The notes under the pieces were generated by a model that saw only the letters and a list, made by a program, of their open reading frames with translations, had not been told where the DNA came from and searched no databases. A stretch of DNA of 64,000 bases, taken from NCBI GenBank assembly GCA_900541645.1, contig UQKQ01000001.1, positions 323,860-387,859 on the forward strand, read 5' to 3'. The translations under genes were made by a program, and so were the position numbers. Positions 25,508-35,442 of the stretch are shown in pieces (the first letter of the stretch is position 1; every line of letters starts with the position of its first letter). Source of the DNA: an uncultured Collinsella sp. (GTDB taxonomy: Bacteria; Actinomycetota; Coriobacteriia; Coriobacteriales; Coriobacteriaceae).

Positions 25508-26632
25508 CTAGTTAGATCGCGGGCTCAAACTATGCTGCGCTTCGAAGTCCTTCATGTACGTGGCCAGCGCCTGCACGTCCTCCATGGTGACGGCGTTGTA
25601 GACGCTGGCGCGCATGCCGCCCACCAGGCGATGGCCCTTGACGTTTTGAATCTGGTGCTCGGCCGCGCCTGCGACAAAGGCCGCGTCGAGCCTGGCGTCG
25701 TCGGTGCGGAAGGTGACGTTGGCGATGGAGCGACTGTCGGCCTGCGTGGTGCCATGGAACAGTTTGCTTTGCTCGAGCAAGTCATAGAGCAGGTTGGCTT
25801 TGGCCCAGTTGCGCTCGGCCATGGCGGCAAGTCCGCCGGTCTGCTCAACCCAACGGAACACCTTGCCGCACACGTAGATACCAAAGGTGTTGGGCGTGTT
25901 GAGCATGGAGCCCTTGGCGGCCTGGGTCTTAAGGTCCATGTACTGCGGCGTCTGCGCAAAGGCTGGACCGTCGGCGATCAGGTCGTCGCGCACGATAACC
26001 ACGGTGACGCCCGCGGCGCCGGCGTTTTTCTGAGCGCCGGCGTAGATGAGTCCGTAGCGCTCGACGTCGAGCGGCTGCGACAAAAAGCAGCTCGAGACAT
26101 CGGCGACCAGCGGTACGTCGCCGAAGTTAGGCAGCTCGTGGTACATGGTGCCAAAGATGGTGTTGTTCTGGCAGATGTAGACGTAGTCGAGCCCGCCGCC
26201 CGCGGCCTCGGCGGCAATGCGCGCGTTGATGTCGGCCATGGCGGGAATGCGGTCGAAATTGGCGTCCTCGGAGCTCGCGAGCAGCACGGCCTCGCCGTAC
26301 TTGGCGGCTTCCTTGTACGCCTTGTTGGCGAAGTTGCCGGTCACGACGTAGCCGGCGCGGCCGCGGCGCATGAGGTTCATCGGGATGCCCGCAAACTGCA
26401 GCGTGGCGCCGCCCTGCAAAAACAGAACACGGTAGTTATCGGGGATGCTCAGCAGGCGGCGCAGGGTTGCCTCGGCGTCGTCGATGATCTGCTGGTACAT
26501 GCTAGATCGATGGCTCATCTCGAGCACGGACATGCCGCAACCGTGGTAGTCCATCATCTCGTCGGCGATCTCGGCGAGCACGCTGGTAGGCAGCGCGGCC
26601 GGGCCAGCTGAGAAGTTGTGCACACGTGCCAT
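25508..26632 (-). CDS. serC: Phosphoserine aminotransferase
   Basis: A 374-residue PLP enzyme, class V aminotransferase, second step of serine synthesis (3-phosphohydroxypyruvate plus glutamate). The start MARVHNFSAGPAALP is the SerC hallmark, PLP lysine is Lys202 in YAGAQKNAG, and HRSSMYQQI supplies the substrate Arg/His loop. RLVGGMRASVYNA is the conserved C-terminal Arg motif. It heads the serC-serA operon and is divergent from BREX, separated by 427 nt. Confidence 0.94.
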   Translation of the reverse strand: MARVHNFSAGPAALPTSVLAEIADEMMDYHGCGMSVLEMSHRSSMYQQIIDDAEATLRRLLSIPDNYRVLFLQGGATLQFAGIPMNLMRRGRAGYVVTGNFANKAYKEAAKYGEAVLLASSEDANFDRIPAMADINARIAAEAAGGGLDYVYICQNNTIFGTMYHELPNFGDVPLVADVSSCFLSQPLDVERYGLIYAGAQKNAGAAGVTVVIVRDDLIADGPAFAQTPQYMDLKTQAAKGSMLNTPNTFGIYVCGKVFRWVEQTGGLAAMAERNWAKANLLYDLLEQSKLFHGTTQADSRSIANVTFRTDDARLDAAFVAGAAEHQIQNVKGHRLVGGMRASVYNAVTMEDVQALATYMKDFEAQHSLSPRSN

Positions 26633-26986
26633 CTTCTAGTTCCCCTCGTAGTCGTTTGAACGTTCGGGATACTTTAGCACAGTGCAGCGTCAGGCGCGAC
26701 CGCATCACGGTAAAACTCGAGTGCGCCGCTATGATTTACAGGATGGTTACATGGGGGAGGGCTTAGCTCGAGGCTCGCATCCGATCCGTCTCGGCCTTCA
26801 CTCTATGTTGAGTGTAGCGGAGGGTGGGGACAGATTCACAAGCGCGCCTGTCTGACAAGTGTGATTTGGGGGGATCTCGTCAAAGCTGCTGAGCTGAGAA
26901 AATAACCGTTAACCGGATTAAATTTTGTTACTCAACATTTGACACTCTGTGCGTGGTAACTTTTTTACCAACAGGTATGATTAATG

Positions 26987-27028
26987 ACAAGTGCGCCGCG
27001 CCTGCCTGCTGGGCCGCGGCGCACTTGT
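26987..27028 (+). promoter_or_regulatory. Perfect hairpin in the brxA leader
   Basis: ACAAGTGCGCCGCG (26987-27000) is the exact inverse of 27015-27028, with a 14-nt loop. No T-run follows, so it is not a simple terminator. It lies 31 nt before the brxA GTG. The rest of the 427-nt serC-brxA gap holds TTGACA at 26939 and TATGAT at 26976, at a spacing too wide for a single sigma-70 promoter, so the transcription start is undetermined. Confidence 0.5.
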
Positions 27029-27059
27029 GACAGCCTTTGACACCCTTGGAGCGTGTACT

Positions 27060-27743
27060 GTGGATGTAACCACAAAAAGCGTTCGGGGGGGGGTGCTCAC
27101 CCGCGAGCAATTCCTCCCGCATGAGATGCGCATCGTCGCTGCCCTTCGTATGCAGGGCGCAAGTGACGAGCAGGTCATTGTACGCGTAAAGAGCGAGAAC
27201 CTCTTTCAATATCCCACGGAGCGCATGGTCGCCAACCGCGCAACCGTGTGCCTTCGCCGCCTTGACGCCATGGTGCCCACGGACGCCGTATGCGCCGCGC
27301 GCGGCATCGACCCCAAAACCGCCGTCGAGGCTGCGTCATCCCTAGCCAGGCTCATGGCATCCGGCACTCCCACGCAGGCGGACCAGGCCATCTTCTACAG
27401 CATGATCTGCCGCTACGATATCGTGCGCGAGCTCGTGCTCGTCGAGGTAGGGGAGCGCCTACAAAATTTCGATTATGCCTTTACGGCGGTTGACCTCAAC
27501 GCCTTTATGACACGCTTTACCACGGAGTATCCGGACGCGGCCCGCTGGACTGAGGCCACGGTCAAGCGCATTAAGGGCTCGCTCCGCCAGACGCTCCGCC
27601 ATGCCGGCCTTATCGGCGAGGGCCAGGGCCCGGAGTCCGAGCGCCTGTCACCACTCTTCCTCGATTCCGATGTCGAGCGAGCCTTGGTTCAGCTGGGCGA
27701 GCAGTCGCTTATCGCGGCCCTTACCGGCAGGGCGGTGATGTAG
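27060..27743 (+). CDS. brxA: BREX protein BrxA (DUF1819), phase-variable start region
   Basis: A 227-residue protein of the BrxA/DUF1819 family. The N-terminus LTREQFLPHEMRIVAALRMQG fits the family opening, followed by SENLFQYPTERMVANRATVCLRRLDAM. In some BREX systems BrxA is a DNA-binding winged-helix protein; its role in defence is not fully defined. GTG 27060, with GGAG 8 nt upstream, is preferred over ATG 26991, which lies in a hairpin. A G9 run (27085-27093) begins 25 nt into the gene and is in frame here, so slippage could switch it off. It is first in the BREX operon; brxB starts 2 nt after its stop. Confidence 0.85.
   Translation: MDVTTKSVRGGVLTREQFLPHEMRIVAALRMQGASDEQVIVRVKSENLFQYPTERMVANRATVCLRRLDAMVPTDAVCAARGIDPKTAVEAASSLARLMASGTPTQADQAIFYSMICRYDIVRELVLVEVGERLQNFDYAFTAVDLNAFMTRFTTEYPDAARWTEATVKRIKGSLRQTLRHAGLIGEGQGPESERLSPLFLDSDVERALVQLGEQSLIAALTGRAVM
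27085..27093 (+). repeat. G9 mononucleotide tract in brxA
   Basis: Nine consecutive G residues in codons 9-12. Gain or loss of one G would truncate BrxA near its start. Such tracts are the classic substrate of slipped-strand phase variation; in the Streptomyces Pgl system a G tract in pglX does this. Confidence 0.85.
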
Positions 27744-27744
27744 C

Positions 27745-28437
27745 GTGGCTCCCGTCAAAAGCGCCGTCGACCCTGTTATCACCCCGGCGACGGATCTCAC
27801 CACCAATATCGGCATCCATTCCCGCAAGAGCGTCGTGGCGGCGCATGCCCGCTCTCAGCACGCCTGTCAGGAATTTGAGCGCCGTGCGCAGCTTCTGCGC
27901 GAGTGCCTGTGCAGCGAGGACTTTTTGGCCAACAAGGGCATAGGCAATGAGATCGGCTTCCACACTTTTTGCTATGACCCCGCGCTGGAGTTTGAGGCGC
28001 GTGCATTATTTGACACCCTTTCACGCGATGCCGAGGCCGACAAGCTTCCGTGCACGCTCAAGGTCGTGAACCTTTACGACGCCGTGCTGGCAATTCTCGA
28101 AAAGCGCCGTGTCCTCAAGGCTATCCCGCACCAAGAGGAGCGCCGCGGTACCCAACGCGTGCTCGAGGACGTGGCCAAGTTCGCCTCGCCCGAGAAAGTT
28201 GCCGCGTACATCCTTGAGCAGACCAAGCCGTACGCGCCTAGAGACGTCGTTCTCCTCACCGGCGCGGGCGAGGTCTTCCCATTCTTTCGCATGCACACGC
28301 TTCTCCATTGCATGCTTGCGGATTTTGATGAGGTGCCTGTGGTCGCCGCCTATCCGGGCAGTTTCAACGGCTCTTCTTTCCAGCTCTTTAACCGTCTGCC
28401 GGCCGACAACTACTACCGCGCCATCGATATCTCGTAA
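27745..28437 (+). CDS. brxB: BREX protein BrxB (DUF1788)
   Basis: A 230-residue protein of the DUF1788 family. Family features: RAQLLRECLCSEDFLANKGIG near the N-terminus, ILEKRRVLKAI, LLTGAGEVFPFFRMH, and the C-terminus LPADNYYRAIDI, close to the usual YYRAF ending. Its biochemical role in BREX is unknown; it is required in characterised systems. GTG start 27745 lies 2 nt after the brxA stop, with a weak AGGGCGG ribosome site, so coupling to brxA translation is likely. Confidence 0.88.
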   Translation: MAPVKSAVDPVITPATDLTTNIGIHSRKSVVAAHARSQHACQEFERRAQLLRECLCSEDFLANKGIGNEIGFHTFCYDPALEFEARALFDTLSRDAEADKLPCTLKVVNLYDAVLAILEKRRVLKAIPHQEERRGTQRVLEDVAKFASPEKVAAYILEQTKPYAPRDVVLLTGAGEVFPFFRMHTLLHCMLADFDEVPVVAAYPGSFNGSSFQLFNRLPADNYYRAIDIS

Positions 28438-28515
28438 GCACGGCTCCCCGCAGGCAAGTCCCTGCCGCCGGTAACAACCCTTTGCCATAACGTTCCCAAA
28501 CCCAAAGGAGCACCC

Positions 28516-31500
28516 ATGGACAACACGATCATTCGCGACCTCTTTGCAAAAGACATCAACCGCTCCATCAACGGCGTGGTCAAGGTCCAGGATTCAAAAG
28601 ATGGGTCCATTCGCCAGGAGCTTGACGAGTACGTGGTGACGCGCGAGTTGCAGAGGCACTTTGCCACGTTCTTCAAGGCCTACGGCGATGCCATCGATGA
28701 GCCCACCGACAAGATCGGCGTGTGGATCAGTGGTTTCTTCGGTTCCGGTAAATCGCACTTCCTCAAGATGCTGAGCTACCTGCTCGAGAATCGCCAGATC
28801 GGCGGCAAGAGCGCCATCCGCTACTTTGACGGCAAAATCGTCGACCCCATGGTCGCGGCTGCCATGGAGCGCGCCTGCTCGGTGCCCACGCAGGCCATCC
28901 TCTTTAACATCGATAGCAAGGCGGGCCAGTGGAAGCAGGGCGATACGGCTCCCACGGCGCTGCTTCGCGGCTTTGAGCGCATGTTCTACGAGGCGCGCGG
29001 CTTCTACGGCGAGGACCTCAAGCTTGCAAAGCTCGAGGACTACATCGATTCCCTGGGCAAGACCCAGGAGTTCCGCGAGGCCTTTGAGCGCGTCAACGGC
29101 GAGTCCTGGCTCCAGGCCCGCGACACCTACAGCTACTTTGAGGACGACGTCGTCGAGGTGCTGCAGAGCGTGCTCGGCATGAGCGAAAAGGCCGCATGGA
29201 ACTGGCTCGAGGGTTCTGAGGACGAGGTTTTGGCCCCCGATGTCTTTGCCAAAAAGGTCAAGGATTACGTGGACGCTCAGGCAGCGGCCCACGGTGGCAA
29301 CTTCCGTTTGCTCTTTATGGTCGACGAGGTGGGTCAGTTTATTACAAACGACCAGGACCCAAGCCTTATGCTGAGCCTTCAGACCATCGTCGAGGAGCTG
29401 GGTGCCGCCTGCGGTGGCCGCGTGTGGGTGATGGTCACGAGCCAGGAGGCCATCGACAACCTGAGCCTGCCCGTGGGCAACGACTTTTCAAAGATCCAGG
29501 GCCGTTTCAATACCCGCCTTTCGCTCTCCAGCTCCAGCGTGGACGAGGTCATCCAACGCCGTGTGCTCGAGAAGACCGCGCCGGCGGCCGATACGCTTGC
29601 ACAGGTCTACGAGCAAGACGCCGCCGTCCTCAAAAACAACTTTACCTTTGAGGGGGGGCTCGCGCTCCGACCTTGCCGGCTTCGCCAACTCCAAGGATTT
29701 TGTGGCCAGCTACCCGTTTGTGGGCTACCAGTTTAAGCTTCTGCCCGACGTGATGACCGAGGTACGCAAGCATGGTGTTAAGGCCAAGCACATGTCCACG
29801 GGCGAGCGCTCCATGCTGAGCGCGTTTCAGGAGAGCGCTCAGGCCATCCAGCATGACCAGACTGGTGCACTCGTGCCGTTCTGGCGCTTCTTCGACACAA
29901 TCTCCAAGGATTTGGAGCACGGCATCATTCAGGTCGTCGTCTGTGCGGAGCGCGCGGCTGAAAACGCAGAGGGTCTTGAGAGCTACGATGTCCGGGTGCT
30001 TAAGCTCCTGTACTTGATCCGCTACATCGGCTACGTCAAGGCCACGGTCGAGAACATCTCCATCCTTATGATCGATAGCCTGGACGTGGACAAGCGCGCC
30101 CTTAAGGACCGCGTCAAGGAGTCCCTCGCCCGCTTGGAGCGCGAGAACAAAGTGGCGCGACGGGGCGATACCTACAGCTTCCTCACCGACGAGGAGCAGG
30201 AAATTGCACAGGAGATTGCGCGGACCCCGATCGACAACGCGAAGGTGATCGAGTACATCAAAAAGCGCCTGTTCGACAGCATTTACAATGCGTACAAGTT
30301 CCATCGCGATCCTAATGACTTCCCCTTTGACCGCTACGTGGATGGCTCGATTCATGGATCCAGCAAGGGTGGTATGGAACTCTCCGTGGTGACCATGGCC
30401 GGCGACTTGGCACGTGCGGACGATGCCGAGCTAGCATTGAAATCCGTGGATAAGGCCATCGTGGCCTTGGGCGACGAGGTGGATTATTGGGCCCCACTCG
30501 TCAACGCCGCTAAGATTCGCATGTACGCCCAGACGCGCAATCTGCAGGAGCTACCGCCGAGTACCCGCCAGATTGTCGAGGCAAAAATGCGCGAGGCAGC
30601 CTATAACGAAAAAGAGGCCGATGCCCTTTTGAGCGAGGCCGTGCTCCATGCACGTTGCGCGGTCAACGGCCGTATGGTCGAAGTTCGCGCCACCAAACCC
30701 GCCCAGGTTTTTGAGCAGGTGCTCGCGCAACTGTGTGACGTTGTTTTTGAAAAGGCTGGCTACATCGGCGCGCCGGTTGAGGACGATTCCGATATTCGCT
30801 CCACGCTGGCGGGTAACGTCCAGGCGGGGCTCGATGGCATGGATGCGGGCAACACGCGTGCGCTCAGGGAGGTCGAGGACTACCTCAAAGTGCAGCATCA
30901 GCGCCATCTGGATACCGCTATGGGCGATATCCAACGCCAGTACCAGCAAAGGCCCTTTGGCTGGCGTGAGGTCGACATCGCCAATGTGGTGGCGCAGCTC
31001 GTGGTGGAGCAGCGCGCGCAGGTGTTGTTTGGCGGCCAGACGGTCCAGGCCAACGACAACCGTATGGTGGCACTCCTGCGCAAGGATGCCGATAAGGCCC
31101 AGGTGCGCTTGCGCGTGCGTATGAGCGACCGGTTGCTGCGTGCCACGGGCGAGCTCATGCGCGACCTGTTTGATCTCAAGACCGTGCCCTCCAACGAGGA
31201 TAAGCTCGTGGCCGAGCTCAAAGAGCGCCTTGAGGGCTTGCGCGAGGCGTGCCTCGCCATAGCACGCGACTACTACACGGGCATCAAGCCGGCCTACCCG
31301 TATCCCGGTGAGGACGAGTGCGAGAAGATGCGCTCGGAGGTGGCCGACGTCCTTAAGGACCAGAACGAGGCCGAGGCGTTCTTGACCACGTTCACCAAGC
31401 ATGAGGAGCGCTTGCTCGATGCCAAGGAAGACTTTGACAAGGTGGTTGAGTTCTTCGAGTCCAATCAACGAACAGCGTTTGACCACGCCAGGGATTTCTT

Positions 31501-32179
31501 GAACCGCACCGAGGGTATCGAGTATGCCTCCGATGACATTCCCAGCGCGGTGGAGAACGTGGCAAAGGTGCGCGAGATCCTCAAAGATCCCAAGCCCTAC
31601 GGCCGTATTAAAGACCTGCAGCCGCTTATGGATCCCGTCGAGGAAGACATGAAAAAGCTGCTGGGCATCCGCCGCAATGAGTTTTTGTGTCGCATCGAGA
31701 GCGATCTGCAAGACCTGCGGGCGCAGGCCGAGAGTCAAAAGGGCTTTGTCAATCAGGCCAAGGATGCCGTAGCAGACGCCGGCACCAAATACGAGTCGTT
31801 CAAAAACCGTGCCCACAGCGCTCAAAGTCTCAACGAACTGAGCGTTGTTGCAACTAACTGGGGCGACTGGCTCAGTGCGGCGGCCAACGAGATGTACGAC
31901 GCTGTGGATGAGGCCCGCGTGCGTATGGACAACGAGTGCCGCACCACCGAGGTCATGAGTACGGGTGAGGTGGTCAAGAAGGTCTCCAACAAGGGCGCCG
32001 CATCGTCTGCTCCCGTGCCCGCGCCCAAGCCCCAACGCAGGATCAAGACTGTGCGCCGCGCCGATCTGGCCAAGCCGAGTCGTCTCTTGTCCGCAGGGGA
32101 CGTGGAGCGCTACGTGGACGACCTGCGCTCCCGCCTTATGCAGGCGCTCGCTGCAAACGACGAGATCCGTATCAACTAA
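28516..32179 (+). pseudogene. brxC: BREX ATPase BrxC, frame broken at a G7 tract (possibly phase-variable)
   Basis: A P-loop ATPase of about 1220 residues if the frame is restored. The first 382 codons carry Walker A GFFGSGKS (73-80) and a Walker B-like FMVDEVGQF; the correct frame then shifts at 29652-29658 (GAG followed by seven G in total with the E codon) and the rest of the protein continues one frame away to the stop at 32179. Removing one G gives EGGSRSDLAGFANSKDFVAS, joining family-like sequence on both sides. As read, translation ends at 29736. The tract may be genuine phase variation or a sequencing error. AAAGGAG precedes ATG 28516. Confidence 0.88.
29652..29658 (+). repeat. G7 tract at the brxC frame break
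   Basis: Seven G residues where the reading frame of brxC changes. A six-G version would keep one frame across the whole gene. The downstream frame has no upstream start of its own with a ribosome site. Confidence 0.85.
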
Positions 32180-32245
32180 CCCGCGGAGCCACCGGTGCCA
32201 AAGCGCGCACCGGTGGCTTATGGCGTTTAGAAAGGCTCATCAACC

Positions 32246-34741
32246 ATGAACGATTCTGCTCTTAAGAGCTTCTGCACCTGGGCCCGTACGGAGCTCATCA
32301 AAGGCGTGGAGGCGCAGATGGTGCGCTACGGCATCACCGAACCTGCACCCGCGCCCGTTGGGTCCGAGACCGTTAGCGGCCTGCCCCTAAGTCCTGCTGA
32401 GGTTGAGCAGCGTGATGAACTGCTGCGCATGCAGGCGGAGGTGGGTCACGAGGCGCTCTGCGACCGTGCGGCCTATACCTGGTTCAACCGCATCGTGGCC
32501 ATTCGCTTTATGGATGCACGCGGATGGCTCCCCAGCCGTATGCGCATGCTGAGTCGTGCGGACGGCAGCCATGGCAGCGAGGCCGTGGAGAACGCACTGG
32601 ACGTGGAGATAGCGACGGCCGATGCCGATCGCATAGCCGAACTCAAGATGGCGGGCTTGGATGAACCGCTGTGGCGCTACCTGTTTATGGCTCAGTGCGA
32701 GGAACTTGCCGATTGCCTGCCGGGCGTCTTTGAGCGCGTGGGCGGAGCCATGGAGCTGCTGTTGCCCCAGGGCCTCATGATGGCCGACGGCGTGGTGGGC
32801 AAACTCAATGTTGTCCTCACTGACGAGGACTGGCGCGAGGACGTGACCGTTCTGGGCTGGATGTATCAATACTACAACGCTGACGTTAAAGACGAGTTCT
32901 TCAAGTCCAAGCGCAAGGCCGCAGCGGCGGACATCGCTCCCGCCACTCAGCTCTTCACCCCCGAGTGGATCGTGCGCTATATGGTCGAGAACTCGCTCGG
33001 CCGTCTGTGGATGCTCAACAATCCGGGGAGTTCGCTACGCGAGCGCATGAAATACTATATCGAGCCCGATGCTGAACACGAGGACTTTATCCGCATCTCG
33101 AGCCCCGAGGATATAACCCTCTGCGACCCCGCATGCGGCTCGGGCCATATCCTGGTCTATGCATTTGAGCTGCTCTTCCATATGTACGAGGAGCGCGGCT
33201 ATCGTGAGCGCGAGATTCCCGAGCTTATTCTTACTAAAAACCTTGCGGGCATGGAAATCGATTCCCGCGCGGCGCAGATCGCGGAGCTGGCGCTTGCCAT
33301 GTGCGCCCGCGAGCATGACCGTCGCTTTTTCAAGCGCGCCGTGCGCGCCGACATTACCGTGCTCACGAGCATCCCGCTGGGGGAGGACGAGCTCCCGGGT
33401 AACAAGAAGCTCGCCGAGGAGCTGAGTCATTTGGGCGAGATCGGCTCGCTGCTCAATCCTTCAGAGGACGAGATTGACGAGCTCAAGGCTGCCGCCGCGA
33501 GCTGTTCCGACGACCTTTTTGCCTCTGCGACCAAAACTAAGCTTGAAAGCGCCGCCGTTATCTGCAAGAAACTGTCCCGTCGTTTTACCTGCGTCGTGGC
33601 AAATCCTCCGTATATGGGCAGCAGCAGCTTTAACCCCTTCATGAGCAAGTGGGTCAAGAAGAACTACCCCGACGTGAAGAGCGACCTCTGCACGTGCTTT
33701 ATCGAGCGCGGTTTTAACCTTGTCGAGGATAAGGGCTACGCCGCAATGGTTACCATGCAGAGTTGGATGTTCCTGGGCAGCTTTGAGAAGATGCGCGCCA
33801 AGGTTATCGACAACAAGACAATCGTTTCCATGGCCCATCTGGGACCTCGCGCGTTTGATGCTATCGGCGGCGAGGTCGTCAACGTTACAGCTGACGTGAT
33901 CTACAACCAGCATTCGGACGCCGAGGGCGCCTATGTGCGCCTTGTTGATATCAACGGCTCTGAGGCCAAGAGGCTCAAACTGGTCGAGGCCATCCAAAAC
34001 CCCGATTGCGGCTGGTTCTACCGCCGCGACGCCGGCACCTTCAAGCAGATTCCCGGCATCCCCATCGCCTACTGGGCAAGCGACGGACTACTCTCTGCGA
34101 TGGCTGATGGCGTTAAACTATCTTCGTTCGGAAGAACGTCTAAAGGAATTATCACTGGTAAAAATGATAAGTTCATTAGGCTTTGGTGGGAGTGCGCCGT
34201 TGGGACTATCGGTTTTTCGTCATCATCTGTATCCGATTTATTTAGTGGCAGAAAATGGCACCCCTGCACAAAGGGAGGCTCTTATCGTAAATGGTTCGGT
34301 AATCTTGACTCTGTAATTGATTGGTCAAATAACGGTCACAGTGTGTTTGAGTCGGCCTCGCGTGAAGGAAACCATGCGCAAGATTATTCGGATGAACTGA
34401 AATTCAAGCCCGCCATTTCATGGTCGGCGATTACTTCGTCCATCCCTTCGTTTAGGTATGCGTCCAATTGTCTTTCAGAGCATGCCGGCATGTGCCTTTT
34501 TGTTCCTGAGGATAAAATCGGTTATATGTTGTCGCTGCTTAACTCCAGCGTTTCTAAAGAGTATTTTTCGTTAATCGCTCCAACTCTGAACGTTAACGCT
34601 GGTGATGTGGATAAATTTCCCGTCCTACTGAGTTGCTTCAATCTCGTAGACGGGTTATTTAAGGAAAGCAGAGGATTATCAAAAACCGACTGGGACTCGT
34701 TTGAAACCTCCTGGGATTTCAAGCGTCATCCTCTCGTTTAG
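32246..34741 (+). CDS. pglX: BREX adenine methyltransferase PglX, N-terminal part (catalytic and target-recognition)
   Basis: An 831-residue polypeptide equivalent to roughly the first two thirds of a usual PglX (about 1200). Methyltransferase motif I DPACGSGHIL starts at residue 294 and motif IV NPPYMGS at 453, the N6-adenine type. FTPEWIVRYMVENSLG is the conserved helix before motif I. From about residue 615 the G+C falls abruptly; that part should be the target-recognition region. It ends with SFETSWDFKRHPLV, a sequence that in intact relatives leads straight into the C-terminal segment found at 35584. RBS GAAAGG precedes ATG 32246. BREX methylates host DNA with PglX and uses it to mark self. 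Confidence 0.88.
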   Translation: MNDSALKSFCTWARTELIKGVEAQMVRYGITEPAPAPVGSETVSGLPLSPAEVEQRDELLRMQAEVGHEALCDRAAYTWFNRIVAIRFMDARGWLPSRMRMLSRADGSHGSEAVENALDVEIATADADRIAELKMAGLDEPLWRYLFMAQCEELADCLPGVFERVGGAMELLLPQGLMMADGVVGKLNVVLTDEDWREDVTVLGWMYQYYNADVKDEFFKSKRKAAAADIAPATQLFTPEWIVRYMVENSLGRLWMLNNPGSSLRERMKYYIEPDAEHEDFIRISSPEDITLCDPACGSGHILVYAFELLFHMYEERGYREREIPELILTKNLAGMEIDSRAAQIAELALAMCAREHDRRFFKRAVRADITVLTSIPLGEDELPGNKKLAEELSHLGEIGSLLNPSEDEIDELKAAAASCSDDLFASATKTKLESAAVICKKLSRRFTCVVANPPYMGSSSFNPFMSKWVKKNYPDVKSDLCTCFIERGFNLVEDKGYAAMVTMQSWMFLGSFEKMRAKVIDNKTIVSMAHLGPRAFDAIGGEVVNVTADVIYNQHSDAEGAYVRLVDINGSEAKRLKLVEAIQNPDCGWFYRRDAGTFKQIPGIPIAYWASDGLLSAMADGVKLSSFGRTSKGIITGKNDKFIRLWWECAVGTIGFSSSSVSDLFSGRKWHPCTKGGSYRKWFGNLDSVIDWSNNGHSVFESASREGNHAQDYSDELKFKPAISWSAITSSIPSFRYASNCLSEHAGMCLFVPEDKIGYMLSLLNSSVSKEYFSLIAPTLNVNAGDVDKFPVLLSCFNLVDGLFKESRGLSKTDWDSFETSWDFKRHPLV

Positions 34742-34749
34742 GAGTCCAC

Positions 34750-35442
34750 ATGTCGCAGAAGAAAAAGGCTAACAATAATAAATGCGCACATCCACCTCTT
34801 AAGAATGATGTGTCGTGGATAAAACAGGTTCATGAATCGTATAAGGACGATGTCTCTAAGAAAAAACTACGCATATATTTGCAAAGATTTGTATCCGAAT
34901 CAGAAGCTATTGATGCTACGAGGCAGACCAATGGGTTTATTACTGATTTGAATATTTATACTACTGTTCAGGCAAATGCGTTTCTTGAACAGATGTGTTT
35001 CGACAGTGCCGTTAAAACAAGATGGGCATATACCCCTAATGACCTTGCAAAAGCGGCCCACGAAGCAGGTAGCGATTCATCTGATTTTATTAAACGAGAT
35101 TACGAGTTTGCCCTCATTTGCTTATCAACAGCGGCTTGTCTTAACAAAAGGATTGCTGGGCTTTCAGAATTCAAGCCGGGTGCGAAGACCAAAACAGGCA
35201 GGAGAAAACAGAATAAAAGTTCATTTAGAAGACTTGACGCCGTTTTTAGACATCTGAGGAATGCTCTCGCTCATGGTCAATATTTGCGAGTTGTTAAGCC
35301 CGATGGATCAGTGTGGTGGGCTTTACAGGACGCAAACGGTAAAGGAAACGTCACGGCAAGAATGCTACTGAAAGAGGATACGCTTGATGCATGGGTGAAT
35401 CTGCTCTCGCTAAGAGACAAGAGATATAGAGATAAAAGCTAG
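34750..35442 (+). CDS. HEPN-motif protein inserted between PglX halves
   Basis: A 230-residue protein with no clear named homologue I recognise beyond a HEPN-like C-terminal section. RHLRNALAHGQ has the Arg170-x4-His175 arrangement of the HEPN ribonuclease active site, in a helix, followed by a segment like those in pEK499_p136-type HEPN proteins. The first 60 residues are Lys/Asn-rich and polar. AT content is high: a hand count of 34801-34860 gives 38% G+C against 60% for 28981-29040 in brxC. AGGAG overlaps the pglX stop and its ATG lies 9 nt after that stop, so it is translationally coupled. Toxin, guard or antitoxin-like roles are all possible. Confidence 0.65.
   Translation: MSQKKKANNNKCAHPPLKNDVSWIKQVHESYKDDVSKKKLRIYLQRFVSESEAIDATRQTNGFITDLNIYTTVQANAFLEQMCFDSAVKTRWAYTPNDLAKAAHEAGSDSSDFIKRDYEFALICLSTAACLNKRIAGLSEFKPGAKTKTGRRKQNKSSFRRLDAVFRHLRNALAHGQYLRVVKPDGSVWWALQDANGKGNVTARMLLKEDTLDAWVNLLSLRDKRYRDKS

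Noticed and set aside
26939..26981. Sigma-70 promoter TTGACA/TATGAT for brxA
   Set aside because: The spacer of 31 nt is far outside the normal range; either element could serve a different promoter.
29561..29660. ATG at 29561 as a separate start for the second brxC frame
   Set aside because: The first ~33 residues from it are Arg/Pro-rich noise and have no ribosome site; the real similarity begins only after the G7 tract.
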